A stretch of DNA of 64,000 nt. Source: Patagioenas fasciata. Lineage: Eukaryota; Chordata; Aves; Columbiformes; Columbidae. The stretch covers positions 4,585,445 through 4,649,444 of the forward strand of contig NC_092541.1 of NCBI RefSeq assembly GCF_037038585.1, in the 5' to 3' direction. Made by a program: the position numbers and the translations under genes. Every line of letters begins with the position of its first letter. The stretch's first letter is position 1. This document shows, piece by piece, positions 37,230 to 49,765 of the stretch. The notes under the pieces are model-generated. The model had not been told where the DNA came from. It saw only the letters and a program-made list of their open reading frames with translations, and ran no database searches.

Positions 37230-37850
37230 GGAGCGGGTGGGACAGGGCGGGCGGCCGCGGGGTGGGGGAGGCGGGGGCTGAGCGGCCCGGGGGCTCCTGA
37301 GGGGCAACGGAGCCGCGCGGCTGAGGGGAGGCGGGAACTCTGAGGGACCCGAGCGGCGGGAGGGACCGGGCGGGCTGAGGGGCCGCAGGGGGCTCGGGGG
37401 AGCCGGGAGCTCTCAGGGGAGCCGCGGGGCTGAGGGGACCGAGCCGCCGGGGGCTCGGGGGCCTGAGGAGAGGCGGGAGCTCTGCGGGGACCCGCGGGCT
37501 CTGAGCGCACCGAGCCGCGGGATGAACGGGAGGGACCGAGCGCCCGCGGGGCTGAGGGAGCCGGGAGTTCGAGGGCACCGAGAGCGGCGGGGCTGAGGGA
37601 ACCGGGTACTCTGGGAGGAGGCGGGACCCCGAGTGGAGCCGCGGGGCTGAGGACACGGAACCGTGGGGCTGAGGGAGGCGGGATCCCGAGCGGCCCGCGG
37701 GGCTGGGGGAGGCGGGAGCGCTGAGGAGCCGCGGGCTCCGGGGCCACTGAAGGGACCGAGCGCGGGGGGCGCCGGGCGCTGTGGGAGGAGGCGGGATCCC
37801 GAGCGGCCCGCGGGGCTGGGGGAGGCGGGAGCTCCGAGCGGCCCAGGAGC
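37230..37850. repeat. Degenerate G-rich tandem repeats inside the CpG island
   Basis: Modules such as GGCGGGATCCCGAGCGGCCC followed by GCGGGGCTGGGGGAGGCGGG occur at about 37675 and again at about 37790. Shorter GGGGCTGAGGG and GGGACCGAGC modules fill the rest. Confidence 0.75.
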
Positions 37851-37960
37851 CGCCACCGTCTCAGCCCCAGAGCCCCGGGGGTTCCCGTGGGGCAGGGCCA
37901 CCCCGCGGGCAGGGCCACCCGCGCTCCCGCTGGGTCCCCGTTTCGCGGCCGGGCGTTGCT

Positions 37961-39271
37961 GATGTGCCGTCCCCAAGTGTAGCAATGCAAACCCTGGTCG
38001 CAGCTTTCTGCCATTGGAGACGAGCGTGCAGCCTTCGATGGCAAATTTTGCGTTTTGCTGTGATCGTAATTCTGAGTAACAGGTATTTTTTTACTTTGAG
38101 AGACACCAGCCGTGTGTCCCCTCGCTATGAGCGCTCCTGGCACAGGCAGCTCAGCCGTAACCAACTCCTCGCCCTGACAGGTCCCTGAGTGCTGGTGACG
38201 GCAGCACCAACACAAGCAAAGAAATAAACAGCCCCTTGAACAGAAGAACAGTTATAAAGCTGTTGATAACCTGAGTTAACCGTGTCAGGTGCTACTCGGT
38301 GTGTCCATGTGCTCCATCTCAATGCAGAGCACGAAGAGGAAAAATCCACCCTGTTACTGGATAACAGAAGTTTTGGCTCCGTTGGGCCGAACTTTCACAA
38401 GAATGACGTTTGTACAGTTATTTTTACTGGGTTTTTTTAGCCAACTCTCTTTTCTACTGGCAGGAGTTAGTTCTGAGTCTCTCTGGTCATTGCGACCTTG
38501 CGTCCCAGGGAAGTGCTGGTTTTGTTCCACCGTCAGCTTGTTTGCAAATAGGAGATGGCGCACAGAGATTTAATTAAGGCATGGATGTACCCTATGGATT
38601 CTCGAGCAACAGTTGGTAACCCCGGGCTCAGCATTTTCAGTTGGTATTTAGAAACAAGAGGAAGAACAAAAACTTCACATTTGACAGACAGCTCATTATT
38701 CTTGTTATTATTTCCATGTCTTCTGCCAACTGCAAGTTGAGGATAATTGGTAGAAAACAAATCTGTCCCTTTCTGTTTGAATCTATTTCATGGTCGTGTT
38801 CAGCAACCCAGTCTGGTTACCAAACCCCACCTCTCTTCAGGCCATTTAGGAGGGGAAAGCTGCTGTTTTCTGTCAGGACTTGTGATTAGGAAAATGAACA
38901 GTGCCCCTTTCTCTTGTTTTCTATTCTTTCCAAGTGTATTCTAAAGTTACGCTTGTGCTTTCTTGGGGGAACAAGTCAAGTCCAATCTACAAAGTGGGAT
39001 ATGTAAGAAAGCGAATGTCCAAACACACAGGTAATTTGAGCCGCCTTGTGCTGTTCGTTATTCTCCCCGTGCGCCTGCAAACAGCTGGAAGTCCCGTTTT
39101 TCCAGCAATCCCCATGTTAGCTCCGGTGTTCCTGTAGTTCTGCAGGGGCCGGGGGGACGCGGGTTGTTGTCCCTCTGGCGGGGGCTCGGCGGTGGGTGGG
39201 GTGACCCCATGCGGGTTTCAGTGTGTGACGTTTGGGCTGCTGGTTGTCCGGCCTCCTCCTCCCCTGGGCAG
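37961..39271. other. GJC1 5' intron, nothing recognised
   Basis: Mostly AT-rich after 38000, with no CR1 copy and no coding block recognised. Confidence 0.4.
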
Positions 39272-39354
39272 CGGCAGAAGCTCCTGACAGTGACGCCGGG
39301 TGGTTTGAGCGGATCCCGCGCGGCCGGACGCTTCTGCCCATGTCTGCGGGCGAG
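39272..39354 (+). other. GJC1: Candidate internal 5' UTR exon of GJC1
   Basis: Flanked by a good acceptor (CCTCCTCCTCCCCTGGGCAG) and a good donor (GCGAG|GTAAGA) in a small CpG-rich patch. It is 83 bases long and open in the frame set by the ATG at 37176. Predicted from splice signals only. Confidence 0.35.
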
Positions 39355-42300
39355 GTAAGAGGAGGGGACCCGGAGCGAGGGAAAGGCGGTGACTTGAGTG
39401 ATTTTTCTGAACTGAAATGGGACAAAACAGCAAGGGACGTACATCAGTGCGCCTTGACCCAGATTTTGGAAGGTTTGTGTTTCAGATCAAAGTTAAACTT
39501 GTTTTACAAGACCCTCTTTGTTTTTATTTCAACTGTTGTGCTGCTTGTTGTGGCTCCAGCTTCTCCTCCTCGCAGCGGCTTCTAAACCCGGCTTCATCAC
39601 ATTTCAGATCACTCAGAATGCTGAAAGGTGATTAAAACAGGAATGACTGCCTGTACCCTTATCAACGTGACTACCTTTAGTGCTTCTAAGACTAGAACTG
39701 CAAGTTTGTATTATCACTGGTGCATCGGAGTATCGAATTATTACTAATAGACAACATTTTCATTAAAAAAACCCTATTTCTTTAGTTGATGCAACAAGAT
39801 TGTTTTTTGGTTTTTTAAAGCAACTCCTAGGTCTGAATACACAATTATAAATGATGAATTGTCATTAAATACCTGCTGTCTATATTCATAGCTCTTCATT
39901 AGTGATTATTTTCCGTGTTATTTTGAAGCAGGCATCCAAGTCAGCACAGATGACCTGCAAGTGATGCCAATATCTGTAAATAACTGCAAAATCAGAGTCA
40001 CAGACTGTTATAGAAGAGCCCCAAAAGGGTCGGAAGCCGTGCTGACGGTGAGGACTTGCGGTCCCATCCGTCTCCTGACAAAGGTTAAAAGAAAACTCGA
40101 TCACAGCTTATTTTTGTGAGGACAAAGGTGTAGCAAGGCAAGTTTAGACCCATTTTAAGAATTTAGTGAAGATTTTAGTACTGTGCGGTTTTGATTGTAG
40201 ACGCGGCTTTTTCTAAAGAATTTTCTGTGCTTCAAAAGGTTTGGAAACTTGCGTAGGTGAAACTTTATCTTACTAGAAGGTCTTTTTCTGGCTTTAATCT
40301 GTGTGGTTTATAACTGACGAGGACAAGATTCGAGAGGAAAAACGATCTTAGAAACTGTGAAATCTAGTCGCTGAGGGAGAGTTTGTGATGGATTCTAACA
40401 CAGATTTGTTGACTTGGTAACTTACTGACTGGCAGCAACTTTTGTAAGTCTAGAAAAGAAACCCCAAACTCTCTTACTCTGTCGCTTTTTGCTGAGGATG
40501 AGCCCCGGAGCGCTTCTGAATTTGTGTGTAGGACCAACAACCCACCCAGAATCGCTATCGGGAGTCATTTAATGCTGAAAGCACCGATGTGATTTGCCAG
40601 CGTTCCCCTTGTTAGTACCTGCGAGGGGTCGTGTGGCTGAGAGAAGTCCCCAGATCAGTTGGTGGGTTCACTTTTAACATTGAACTGGACAGAGGGTGAC
40701 AATGTTGTGGCTCTTTCCTAAAGCCACTTCAGATTTTAACTGCTTTTTAAACACCGGCAGTGCACAGCGAGGTGCGGCGCTTGTGCCTGAGCCTTATTGC
40801 TCAGCCAGGGTTCTCCGCAGAGCCGCACAAATTTGGACAAGAGCAACGATCATTAAATAGTTGGAGTAAAATCCGGGGCAGATAATGGAGCCCTTTGTTG
40901 TCTGGCCCAGGGGACGGGCGCTGCTGGCTCGTTAGGAGGAAGGTGATCCTCTCTTCCCACCCTGTTTCCAGCTTTTGGTTTTTGTGCTTTGTGCTCCAGA
41001 TTTATTTGTTTTTAATGTGCTCAATAGGAAGTCAATTATTCCCGTGAAAAAAGTTCCATTAATATTCCCTATAGCTTTTCTTCAACACTGCTGACGTTTA
41101 CGGAGAATCGCGTTCCGTCCCAGCATCCCTGCCCAGCACAGGCTCCCAGAGTTACAGATGCACCTCCAAAAGCACATCCCTGGATCACAGCCCGATCAAC
41201 CCCGGCCGTGCAGGGAAACGACCCCGTTTGCCGTGCTGTGTGAGTCCATTTTTTATTGTAGGACCCCACGTTGTTATCGGTCTGTCCAGCTGGTCGTTGT
41301 GCTTCCCATGAGCAGCAGGACTGGAATCCCACTGTCCTGTATTTGTGTCGTGTAATAACGCGCTGTGCTTTATTCTTTTTTTGGCTCACGTTGTGGTTAA
41401 TAATGGTCAAATTCTATTAAACCGCGTTTCACTTGCTCCGTTCAGCATTGCTCAATGTCTAAATTCTCCCCCTGAAAAAAAAACCCATACTTTAAAAATA
41501 TCTAAATTATGCACTGTCCGCTCTTCGTCATGGTTTTGGTAGCTGCTTTCTTTCTGTTAAAAGCCACAAAAATGAATTTATCTTCAAAATGCTCCTTAGA
41601 GGGGAAGAAGGCGATGTTAGATTTGACCTCCTCATACCATAAGTATAAATCGTTATCTCCGCTCGGGCAGTGACGCACAGTTGTCCCCAAATTGTGGACT
41701 GTCTGGAAGTTCTGGCTTGGATTTTTCCAAACTTGGCTGTCTTTTGTGTCAAAGGTTTTAATGTGAAAGTTCCTGGATGTGCTCTGGGCTAAACTGACAT
41801 ACGGCAACGTACGGCTGGGCGGTTACGACGCTACGGGTATTTCTGCAAGTGTAGGTGACTCAGATCCATACCTCGCTATTGGCTAATAATTCCTCAATGA
41901 TTACACTGCAAAGAAAAACCCGAGGCTCTAAGTAATAACACAAGTTACAAGGTTTTCTGACTCTATAAATAAAAAGCTATATTTGGAAGAAAAAAAAACT
42001 AATAGTGTATTTATGGACAAAACTGTATCAAGGGAAATGTGATGGAAAAATTGAGTCAGATGAGCTGATGTATGAGGCATTTCCCCGTGGAGTCATTGGG
42101 CTGAAAAATGTTTTATGCGCCTAAACTTGAACAGATGCTTCGACACACACACACACATACAATCCCAGTTTAATATTAGCAGTTCTGCTCATGCCACTGT
42201 GATTAATTCACGAACCAGCCTGGTTTAGTCTCTTTTCCGGGGGCTACGGGATATTTCCAGATCATCCAGGTACTTAAGCCCGTGCCTAACTGTGAATATG

Positions 42301-44056
42301 CAAGCAGCAGGGTTATTAGCAGGATTTCTTTCCAGCTTTACATTAGGCATGTGCTTAAATGCCTCACTGAGCTGGGATTTACATTTTTACACAGGAGTGA
42401 AGGATTTCTCCCTGTTACCTTGCTTGGATGAAAATCGTTGGAGTCAGCCAGCTTTTTTGCCTAAATAAGGACATGATACCGGCTTTCGCCTCTTACGGTT
42501 ATTAGTTCCACCTTTTTGGTTACAAATTTGTCAGAAAACAATTGAGTGTGTGTGCCTGACCTGGTTTGAGATCCCATCGCAGTACGGAGAGCAGACATCC
42601 AGATGGATGACCGGCAGATCGCGCCGACTGTTCTTTTAAGTCCGAATGTCGCGTTCGGCGGTGCCGGATCGGTGGCTAAAAATCGCATTTTATGCTTTTC
42701 CTTTGAGCACCCATTGCTGGGTTCCGCTTGTCCCCTAACCCGCTTTCCTGGGGGTGTTTTATTTACCTCATAGGTGCCTGCGTGTAGTGCGTCTCTTAAA
42801 AATCCCCAAAGCCCTCCCAAAAAATACAATGCGTCGGAGTCGGTTTCCACTTTCTGATTGAGCTCAACTGATGAAGGAATGTGGAAAAATAACTTCTGGG
42901 TCTAAACCTAATGACTTCTGGGTCTAAACCTGGGAGTACGCGGTTTATGGGATGAGTGATGCTGCTTGCAGCATCGTCTCCCGTTCCCACACACTCAACT
43001 GTAACAAGTATTATCTGTTAAGTTCTGTATCTCTCTCGTGCCTAAAATAGCAGAGAGCCTGGAAGGGCGATTGTATTTCTTGTGTGTAGATGGTTTCCAT
43101 GCTACCTCGAGGGTGAGTTAACTCCTGGAAGTCTTGGCTCGGTTACGGATCCAGCACTGACAAGTAACACCGTGTAATCCGGGAGCTGAGCTTAGAGGAA
43201 CCTCAAGGCAGGCAAGGGCTGCTCCCAGTGTTAATACATTCTTAATTGGCGTAAAAATAATTAAGGTTCTTATGTGTGTCTTGCAGGTGTGCTGCCTTGC
43301 ATCCACCATCTCCTCCTAAAAATTGAAACATTAGATTTTCACGGTAAAATTATTTTAGTTGAGAAATGACTGAATTTGAGTTACAACAGACATTTGTTCA
43401 CGAGAGTTACTCAGCTGAGACTCAAATTCATAGTTAAACTATTTATAAAAGAAGAAGAATTTTCGTAGTGGAAACTGCGATACTAAAACAATAAAATTGA
43501 AGTGTTTGAAAGGAGGGACACCATGATCGTCTGTGTAGCCATATGGAAATTATTCTTGATTCCTATAAAGTCTTTGCTCCTTCTGGAGTTTACTTGGCAT
43601 GTCCTCTTGTGCACATACCCAGCTTGATTTATATTCTCAGTCTGCTCTTGCTCTCTTTACAATCCGTGGCTAAACCTTATCGATCCGGGCGTCTGCAAAA
43701 GCCGATTCCCCGAGGATTGTGCTGGAGAGTCATCAGCAGAAATAAATCGTTGCTGCCCTTCAAGTGTGCAATTGCAAGAGGTTTGTCCAACAAGTAAACA
43801 CTGCTTACCTCTCGGCTGTGACTGCCACTGATTAAGAACCTGAGGTATCGATTTCTTTCCCTTTTGGCTCCCGCCAGCGTCTCTGTTAGCTGATTCATCA
43901 ACGTGCTTGTACTGCAGCCCTGGGGAGACGCTCCTGCTCCATGAGAACAGCCGCACGGGTTCGGACCGGGCGTCCGCATGGTCCCAGTCCTGTTTCTGAC
44001 ACAGAAGCACGTTTGAAACCCCTCTCAGCATTTTGACCGCTTTCTGCCTAGAGACC
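39355..44056. other. GJC1 5' intron, AT-rich, no repeat recognised
   Basis: 4.7 kb without a CR1 copy, unlike the flanking sequence. It holds a short (AC)7 run at 42143-42157 and a tandem pair of ACTTCTGGGTCTAAACCT at about 42891 and 42911. The lack of repeats would fit conserved enhancer sequence, but that cannot be judged from one genome. Confidence 0.4.
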
Positions 44057-44690
44057 ATGAGCCAGTGCTGTGCCCCTGTAGCCAGGAAGGTACCTGGTAC
44101 CTGGGGTGGATTAGAAGGGGGTGGTCAGTAGGTCAGAGAGGTTCTCCTGCCCCTCTGCTCTGGCCTGGGGAGACCACCCCTGGAATATTGTGTCCAGTTG
44201 TGGCCCCTCAACTCCAGAAGGACAGGGAACTACTGGAGAGAGTCCAGCGCAGCCACCAAGATGCTGAAGGGAGTGGAGCATCTCCCGTGGGAGGAAAGGC
44301 TGAGGGAGCTGGGGCTCTGGAGCTGGAGAAGAGGAGACTGAGGGGGGACTCATTTCTGGGGATCAATATGGAAAGGGGCAGTGTCAGGAGGATGGAGCCA
44401 GGCTCTTCTGGGTGACAACCAGTGACAGGACAAGGAGCAATGGGTGCAAACTGGAACACAGGAGGTTCCACTTAGAGATGAGAAGCAACTTGTTGGGGGT
44501 GAGGGTGTCAGAGCCTGGCCCAGGCTGCCCAGGGAGGTTGTGGAGTCTCCTTCTCTGCAGACATTCAAACCCGCCTGGACACCTTCCTGTGGAACCTCAG
44601 CTGGGTGTTCCTGCTCCATGGGGGGATTGCACTGGATGAGCTTTCCAGGGCCCTTCCAACCCCTGACATTCTGGGATTCGGTGACTTACC
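44057..44690 (+). repeat. CR1 LINE 3' fragment, sense
   Basis: From CCATGAGCCAGTGCTGTGCC to CATTCTGGGATTCGGTGACT. Same young-looking subfamily as 4091, 29672 and 59280. Confidence 0.93.
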
Positions 44691-45073
44691 CATCAGGTGA
44701 GGCACTGTGTCTTTATTTCAGTTTTTAATGGACTTTTCTTCTCTGGGCTTCTCCAGATTTTACAGCTCCCTGCTCTCTTCCCCCTCTCAACCTTCGTCTT
44801 TTTCCACTGTTCTTCCCACACAAGCCAGCCCGGATGTCTTCTCTGCAGAGTTCTGTTCTTTTTCCACAGCAGGGGATGGTGACGATGACCAGAGCCGTGC
44901 GCCGTGGCTGGGATGCGGTTGAGCCGCGGTGTGAGAGCAGCAGGTGCTGTTCATGCGCTCATCCTGCTCTAACACTGCTAAAATGCTCTTGGCTTTCTGG
45001 ACCGTGGCGAGTGGTGCCGGAGCTTTCACAGAGCAGCTGACAGCCCTGAGATCCCCTGCTTGCTGAGGCCCTC

Positions 45074-45235
45074 TCAGGACACATTTTTTAGTGTGAAATC
45101 AAGATTTTTTTTTTTTTTATTCAATATTCGCATCACTTTATCTATGTGGAATTTCATCTGACATTTTATTACCAGGTTACTTGGATCCATAAGGCTCTTC
45201 AGCTGTTCTTGACAGTTGTTTATCTTCCTTGCCTT
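45074..45235 (-). repeat. Old CR1-type reverse transcriptase fragment, antisense
   Basis: The minus strand translates to NNCQEQLKSLMDPSNLVIKC and QMKFHIDK with a tail like NLDFTLKN. This lines up with the CR1 RT stretch DCEELQRDL..WATKWQMKFSVDKCK..NFTYTLNN. The 14-T run beside it interrupts the match. It is far more diverged than the other copies. Confidence 0.6.
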
Positions 45236-46122
45236 GAGTGTTCCCATCCAGACCCTTGGGCACGTCCCACCCACCTCCCTGTTCTGTTTTACTCAAACAC
45301 CGTCCTGGTCCAGTGCAGGTCCCGGCCTGTGAAACTCCGCTGGGATGTCCCTCGGTCCCTCCCTCGCAGGAAATGACCGTTTACTCCCATTCTTCGTTAT
45401 CTTTCACCCAGTTTATCTGTGCAGGGACAGTCCCTTTTCCGGTGTGGTGCGTGTACCACCCTTTGGTGTCCCTACAAGAAGCGTTTGATGAGAGAGACCC
45501 TCAAATCTGAAAAATCCAGGTAGTCTGGTGCCTGTTGTGAGGCTGGAAGTCTCTTCTCTTCCCTAGGATATCGTGTTTATACAGATGTATTGATTGTCCA
45601 CTAATTCTAGTCTGTATTATGTTGTCTAATTAGCCCTATGTGATTGCTGAGTTTGGAGCCTGCAGTTTACCGGGGTTTTTTCACAACCCTTGTAGTTCTG
45701 GCATCAAAGCAATTTGAAGAAAGGCTATAATCAGCTTGGCTGTTGATCTCTGAGCTCCGTTAACCTCTTTGGTGAATGTCACCCACACCTGCCAACCGGT
45801 TACTGTTCCTTTGGTGCTCTGTCCTGTCACCTTCTCTCTGGTCACTTCAGTGTCAGCCAGTGTCACCGAGTCTCCAGACGGATGGACTGGCAAGGCAGCC
45901 GGCCTGTGTCTGATTTTGTGAGTAGGTGTATAAAGAAGTCAATTAATTTTTCCTGTGTGGCATTGTCAACTCTTTTAGTAGCATTAAGAAATGAACGTGC
46001 TCCTGGTGGTGACTTTGTGCAGGGAGGCTCCGTCAAGGTGCGAATAAGAAACTTGTGGGTAAAAATCTTCACTTAACAGTATCTGAAGTGGTAACAGAGT
46101 GATGGGGAGAAACTATTTTAGT
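45236..46122. other. GJC1 5' intron, nothing recognised
   Basis: No repeat or coding block I can name between the old CR1 fragment and the next CR1 copy. Confidence 0.35.
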
Positions 46123-46693
46123 CATGGGACAGATGGCAGCAGGTGGAGGGAGGGGATTGTCCCCTCTGCCCCGCTCTGTGAGACCCCCCTGCAGTGCTGG
46201 TCCAGCTCTGGGTCCTCAGCACAGGACACACATAGACCTGCTGGAGAGGGGCCAGAGGAGCCCCAGGAATGATCCGAGGCTGGAACAGCTCTGCTGGGAG
46301 GACAGGCTGAGAGAGTTGGGGTGTTTAGAAGAGAAGAGAAGCTCTGGGGACACCTTAGTGCAGCCTTTCCGGACTTAAAAGGGGCCCATGAGAAAGGAGG
46401 GACAGACTTTTGAGCAGGGCCTGTTGCGACAGGACGAGGGGTGATGGTTTGAAACTGAGGGATAACAGGTTTAGATTGGACATTGGGTGGAAACCTTTTA
46501 CCCCAAGGGTGGTGAGACACTGGCCCGGGCTGCCCAGAGAAGCTGTGGACGTCCCATCCCTGGACGGTTCCAGGTTCAGGCTGGACGGGGCTCTGAGCAG
46601 CCTGGTCTGGTGACACGCCTCTGCCCATGGTGGGGCTTGGACTGGATGGGCTTTGATGTCCCTTCCAACCCCAACCATCCTGTGACTCTGTGA
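46123..46693 (+). repeat. Mosaic CR1 LINE 3' fragment, sense
   Basis: The first 330 bases follow the 6133-6866 subfamily. From about 46455 the 3' UTR follows a different subfamily (GGACATTGGGTGGAAACCTT, GGTGACACGCCTCTGCCCAT), ending CCATCCTGTGACTCTGTGA. Confidence 0.88.
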
Positions 46694-47394
46694 ACTCGGC
46701 AGAGCAGGTACGAGTTGCCTTAGTGAGGGAATCCCCCAGTCAATCAGTGCTTCCCTGTTAGGAATTACCTTGCTTTTCTTTCTGTGAATGTGATGCCATA
46801 CAGCAGATGCTTTAGTACCTTTTGTGTTAAGAATATTTTTGCAAGCGGACCTGCTCACCTCTCTGTTAGAAAATGCTCAAGCGCCTTCCACGTACCAGTG
46901 ACTTAACCCATCAGAGAACTGGTGAAGCGATAGTTGGTGATTATCTTTGCGTATGTACTCTGTCAGCATTTGGCACTAATGCAATCTAGAGTGTTCACAT
47001 TTTTTGTCTCTAGTTTGCATTTTCCCATGAGTGTTTTATTCTGGTAATGCAGGTGGGAAATCACTTGTATCCAAACTCACAGCATGGCCTTCGCCAGGCT
47101 TGGGAGTGCACCGGGTTGTCCAAAGACAGCAGAGGCCACCAGTCGCTCCCTGGAAGGAGATTTTGTTCATATAAGACTTTTTTTACAATCTTTGGTGTTC
47201 TAGCTATTTTTCTAAGTAAGATATTTTCAGGCCTTACCACTGACCTGGCCAGCGCTTTGTGATCCTGTTTATACCAATTCCCACTTCGTGTCAAGACAGC
47301 GAGTCGTGATTTCCCCGTGGTCGTGCTACATGGTGGTGACCCTCTGTTTGGAGCTTGAAGAGAACACGCACAGAGCAAGCGCGAAAGTATTTCA

Positions 47395-48052
47395 CAGTAT
47401 CACAGTATGTTTGGGATTGGAAGGGACCTCAAAAGATCATCTAGTCCAATCCCCCTGCTGGAGCAGGTGAGGTCGTGCAGGAATGTGTCCAGGCGGGCTT
47501 TGAATGTCTCCAGGGAAGGAGACTCCACAACCTCCCTGGGCAACCTGTTCCAGTGCTCTGTTACCCTCACTGAGAAGAAGTTCTTTCTCAAATTTAAGTG
47601 GAACCTCTTGTGTTCCAGCTTGATCCCATTGCCCCTTGTCCTATCATTGTTTGCCACTGAGAAGAGCCTGACTCCATCCTCGTGGCACTCACCCTTTATA
47701 TATTTATAAACATTAATAAGGTCACCCCTCAGTCTCCTCTTCTCCAAACTAAAGAGCCCCAGCTCCCTCAGCCTTTCTTCATAAGGGAGATGCTCCACTC
47801 CCTTAACCATCTTTGTTGCCCTACGCTGGACCCTCTCCAGCAGTTCCCTGTCCTTCTTGAACTGAGGGGCCCAGAACTGGACACAGTATTCCAGATGGGG
47901 TCTCACCAGGGCGGAATAGAGGGGAAGGAGAACCTCTCTCGATCTACTGACCACCCCCCTTGTAATACACCCAAGGATGCCATTAGCCTTCCTGGCCACA
48001 AGGGCACAGTGCTGGCTCATGGTCATCCTGTTGTCCTCTAGGACAGACAAGA
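47395..48052 (-). repeat. Young CR1 LINE 3' fragment with intact ORF2 C-terminus, antisense
   Basis: Opens with TATCACAGTATCACAGTATG. The minus strand keeps a continuous frame of about 216 codons (48050-47400) of ORF2: [60 protein letters not shown] and the end [16 protein letters not shown]. The other CR1 copies here are broken in this region, so this is the youngest insertion in the window. It lacks the endonuclease and most of the RT and cannot move by itself. Confidence 0.95.
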
Positions 48053-49359
48053 TGTGACCACCCTCCTAAAATCCTGAAAGCTTGGAAATAAGAACCCGAG
48101 GGAACTTGGCTCTGTCACGTTGCCCACAGTTGTCCCTGGAGTATCTCGGTGTGTTTCTTTCCATCTTCAGCAGGACCAAAGAGCCGTATGTACCGTAGCC
48201 CCGTCCCTTTGCACCCTCATATCAAGTCGCATGCCTGGCTTAAGCAGTTTATATGCATTTTGGAGACTAATTTCCTTAAATTTGTTGCTAATTTTAATCA
48301 TCTGTGTTGATAAGAAGTCCAAAATCCATGGCCATGGAAAGCAGTCAGGTGGCAAAAGCCGACCCTGCTGCTGGGTTGTGCTTGGTGAAGTGTGCGGTTC
48401 GCTGTGCCGTGAGGCGTGGTGGGAAAAGGCCTTGGAGCTTCCTCTCATAAAACAGAATTATTTGCAGCAATTCTCAGAAGGCAAAACCCCCGTTGGTGTG
48501 TGTGTCCTCCCAGCTGTGCGGCGGAGCGGAGGGAGTTCAGTCAGCGAGAAAAGTATCCACGTCTTTCAGAAAATCACCATTTTGAGTTTCTGATTTCACT
48601 CTAGGAAATCACTTTTTTTCAGCAAATAATTAACTTGGTGAATTTATGTGAGTATTTATACTCTAAATTTTATCTTTGGCAAAATAAAGCTGTTAAGTCT
48701 CTTGCTGAACTCAAGCTGGAGTCACATTTTCATGCCAGTGTAGCAGTCTGCTCTGATTTACTACGCTCCCTTTCTCAACACAAATTGTACTTAAAACCGC
48801 TTTACTGAAATGAAACTCTTCAATTATTTCTGCAGTTTAGTGGCACTTGAGAGAAGCTGAAGCAGCAGGAGAGCGAGCGCTTGCCCGGCACGCTCCTGTT
48901 TGCGGCTCTCGTGTTGTAGCGGACCCCTTGCCCCTGGAACAAGTGTCTGCAGCGTGTGGCCGTGTGTGCTGTCACCACCAGAGCGGTTCTGATGACGAGA
49001 CACTTGTCCTTGGCTGTCGGTGTTCCCAGCACCGTCCTCACGGGCTGTTGTGCTGTACAGGTAACCGGCGGTGAGATGTTGCAGCTGCCGTCCTGAGTTC
49101 AGTGCTTTCCTCCTAAAGAAATGTGGAGTTGTGTAAAGTCCCAGGGGTCTGCAAAGCGTTTCTGCTCCTGCGTATCTCAGCAGGTGGGCTCTACGTCAGG
49201 GATTGGAGATCTTCCCTACCCAGACAAGGAGCTGCCGCACAGCGTGTGTTGGCTCCCGGCTTCATTGCTGCTATTGCAGCATTTGGTACCTCTGGAGGCC
49301 GCACTCCTCAAACCACAGGACATCAGCTGAGCTTTGGAAACCCTGGGCTGTGTTCAGAA
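48053..49359. other. GJC1 5' intron, nothing recognised
   Basis: 1.3 kb of unique-looking sequence between two antisense CR1 copies; no exon-like block found. Confidence 0.35.
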
Positions 49360-49765
49360 TCAGAGAATCACAGGATGGCTTGGGTGGAAAGGACCTTCCC
49401 AGCCCCCCCCAGTGCCACCCCTGCCATGAGCAGGGACATCTTCACCAGCTCAGGTTGCTCAGAGCCCCATCCAGCCTGGCCTGGGATGTCTCCAGGGATG
49501 GTTCATCCACCACCTCTCTGGCCCACCTGGGCCAGGCTCTCACCACCCTCAGGGACAACAATTCCTTCCTCATGGCCAGCCTGAATCTCCTTCCTTTCGT
49601 TTCAAACCATCACCCCTTGTCCTATCACAACAGGCCCTGCTCAAAGTTTGTCCCCATCTTTCTTCTCAGCCCTTTTTAAGTCCAGAAAGGCCGCACTAAG
49701 GTGTCCCCGGAGCTTCTCTTCTCCAGCTGAACCCCCCAATTCTCTCAGCCTGACCTCCCAGGAGA
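49360..49765 (-). repeat. CR1 LINE 3' fragment, antisense
   Basis: Opens AGAATCAGAGAATCACAGGA. Member of the 28562-28994 subfamily. Confidence 0.91.

Larger units (their letters stand above)
36950..37960 (+). promoter_or_regulatory. GJC1: CpG island, probable GJC1 promoter
   Basis: About 1 kb of very high GC and CpG content. It includes a perfect NRF1-type site (GCGCATGCGC at 37090-37099) and a strong donor after 37203 (GGC|GTGAGT). The next recognisable gene in plus orientation is GJC1, so I take this as its promoter and first exon. That link is inference; another transcript could start here. Confidence 0.6.

Noticed and set aside
35100-37343. Plus-strand open frame of about 750 codons and an opposing minus-strand frame of about 570 codons (36506-38215)
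   Set aside because: Both cross the C-rich minisatellite and CpG island, where stops are rare by composition; no family resemblance, no splice logic, low-complexity translation.
41502-41807. Antisense 101-codon frame with varied composition
   Set aside because: No recognisable motif, AT-rich intron, no splice or promoter support; likely chance.
45681-46076. Adjacent antisense frames considered as continuation of the old CR1 RT
   Set aside because: Translations do not line up with RT motifs, so only 45074-45235 was kept.
47395-48052. The 216-codon reverse-transcriptase frame as a host gene
   Set aside because: It is the CR1 ORF2 C-terminus followed by CR1 3' UTR and octamers.
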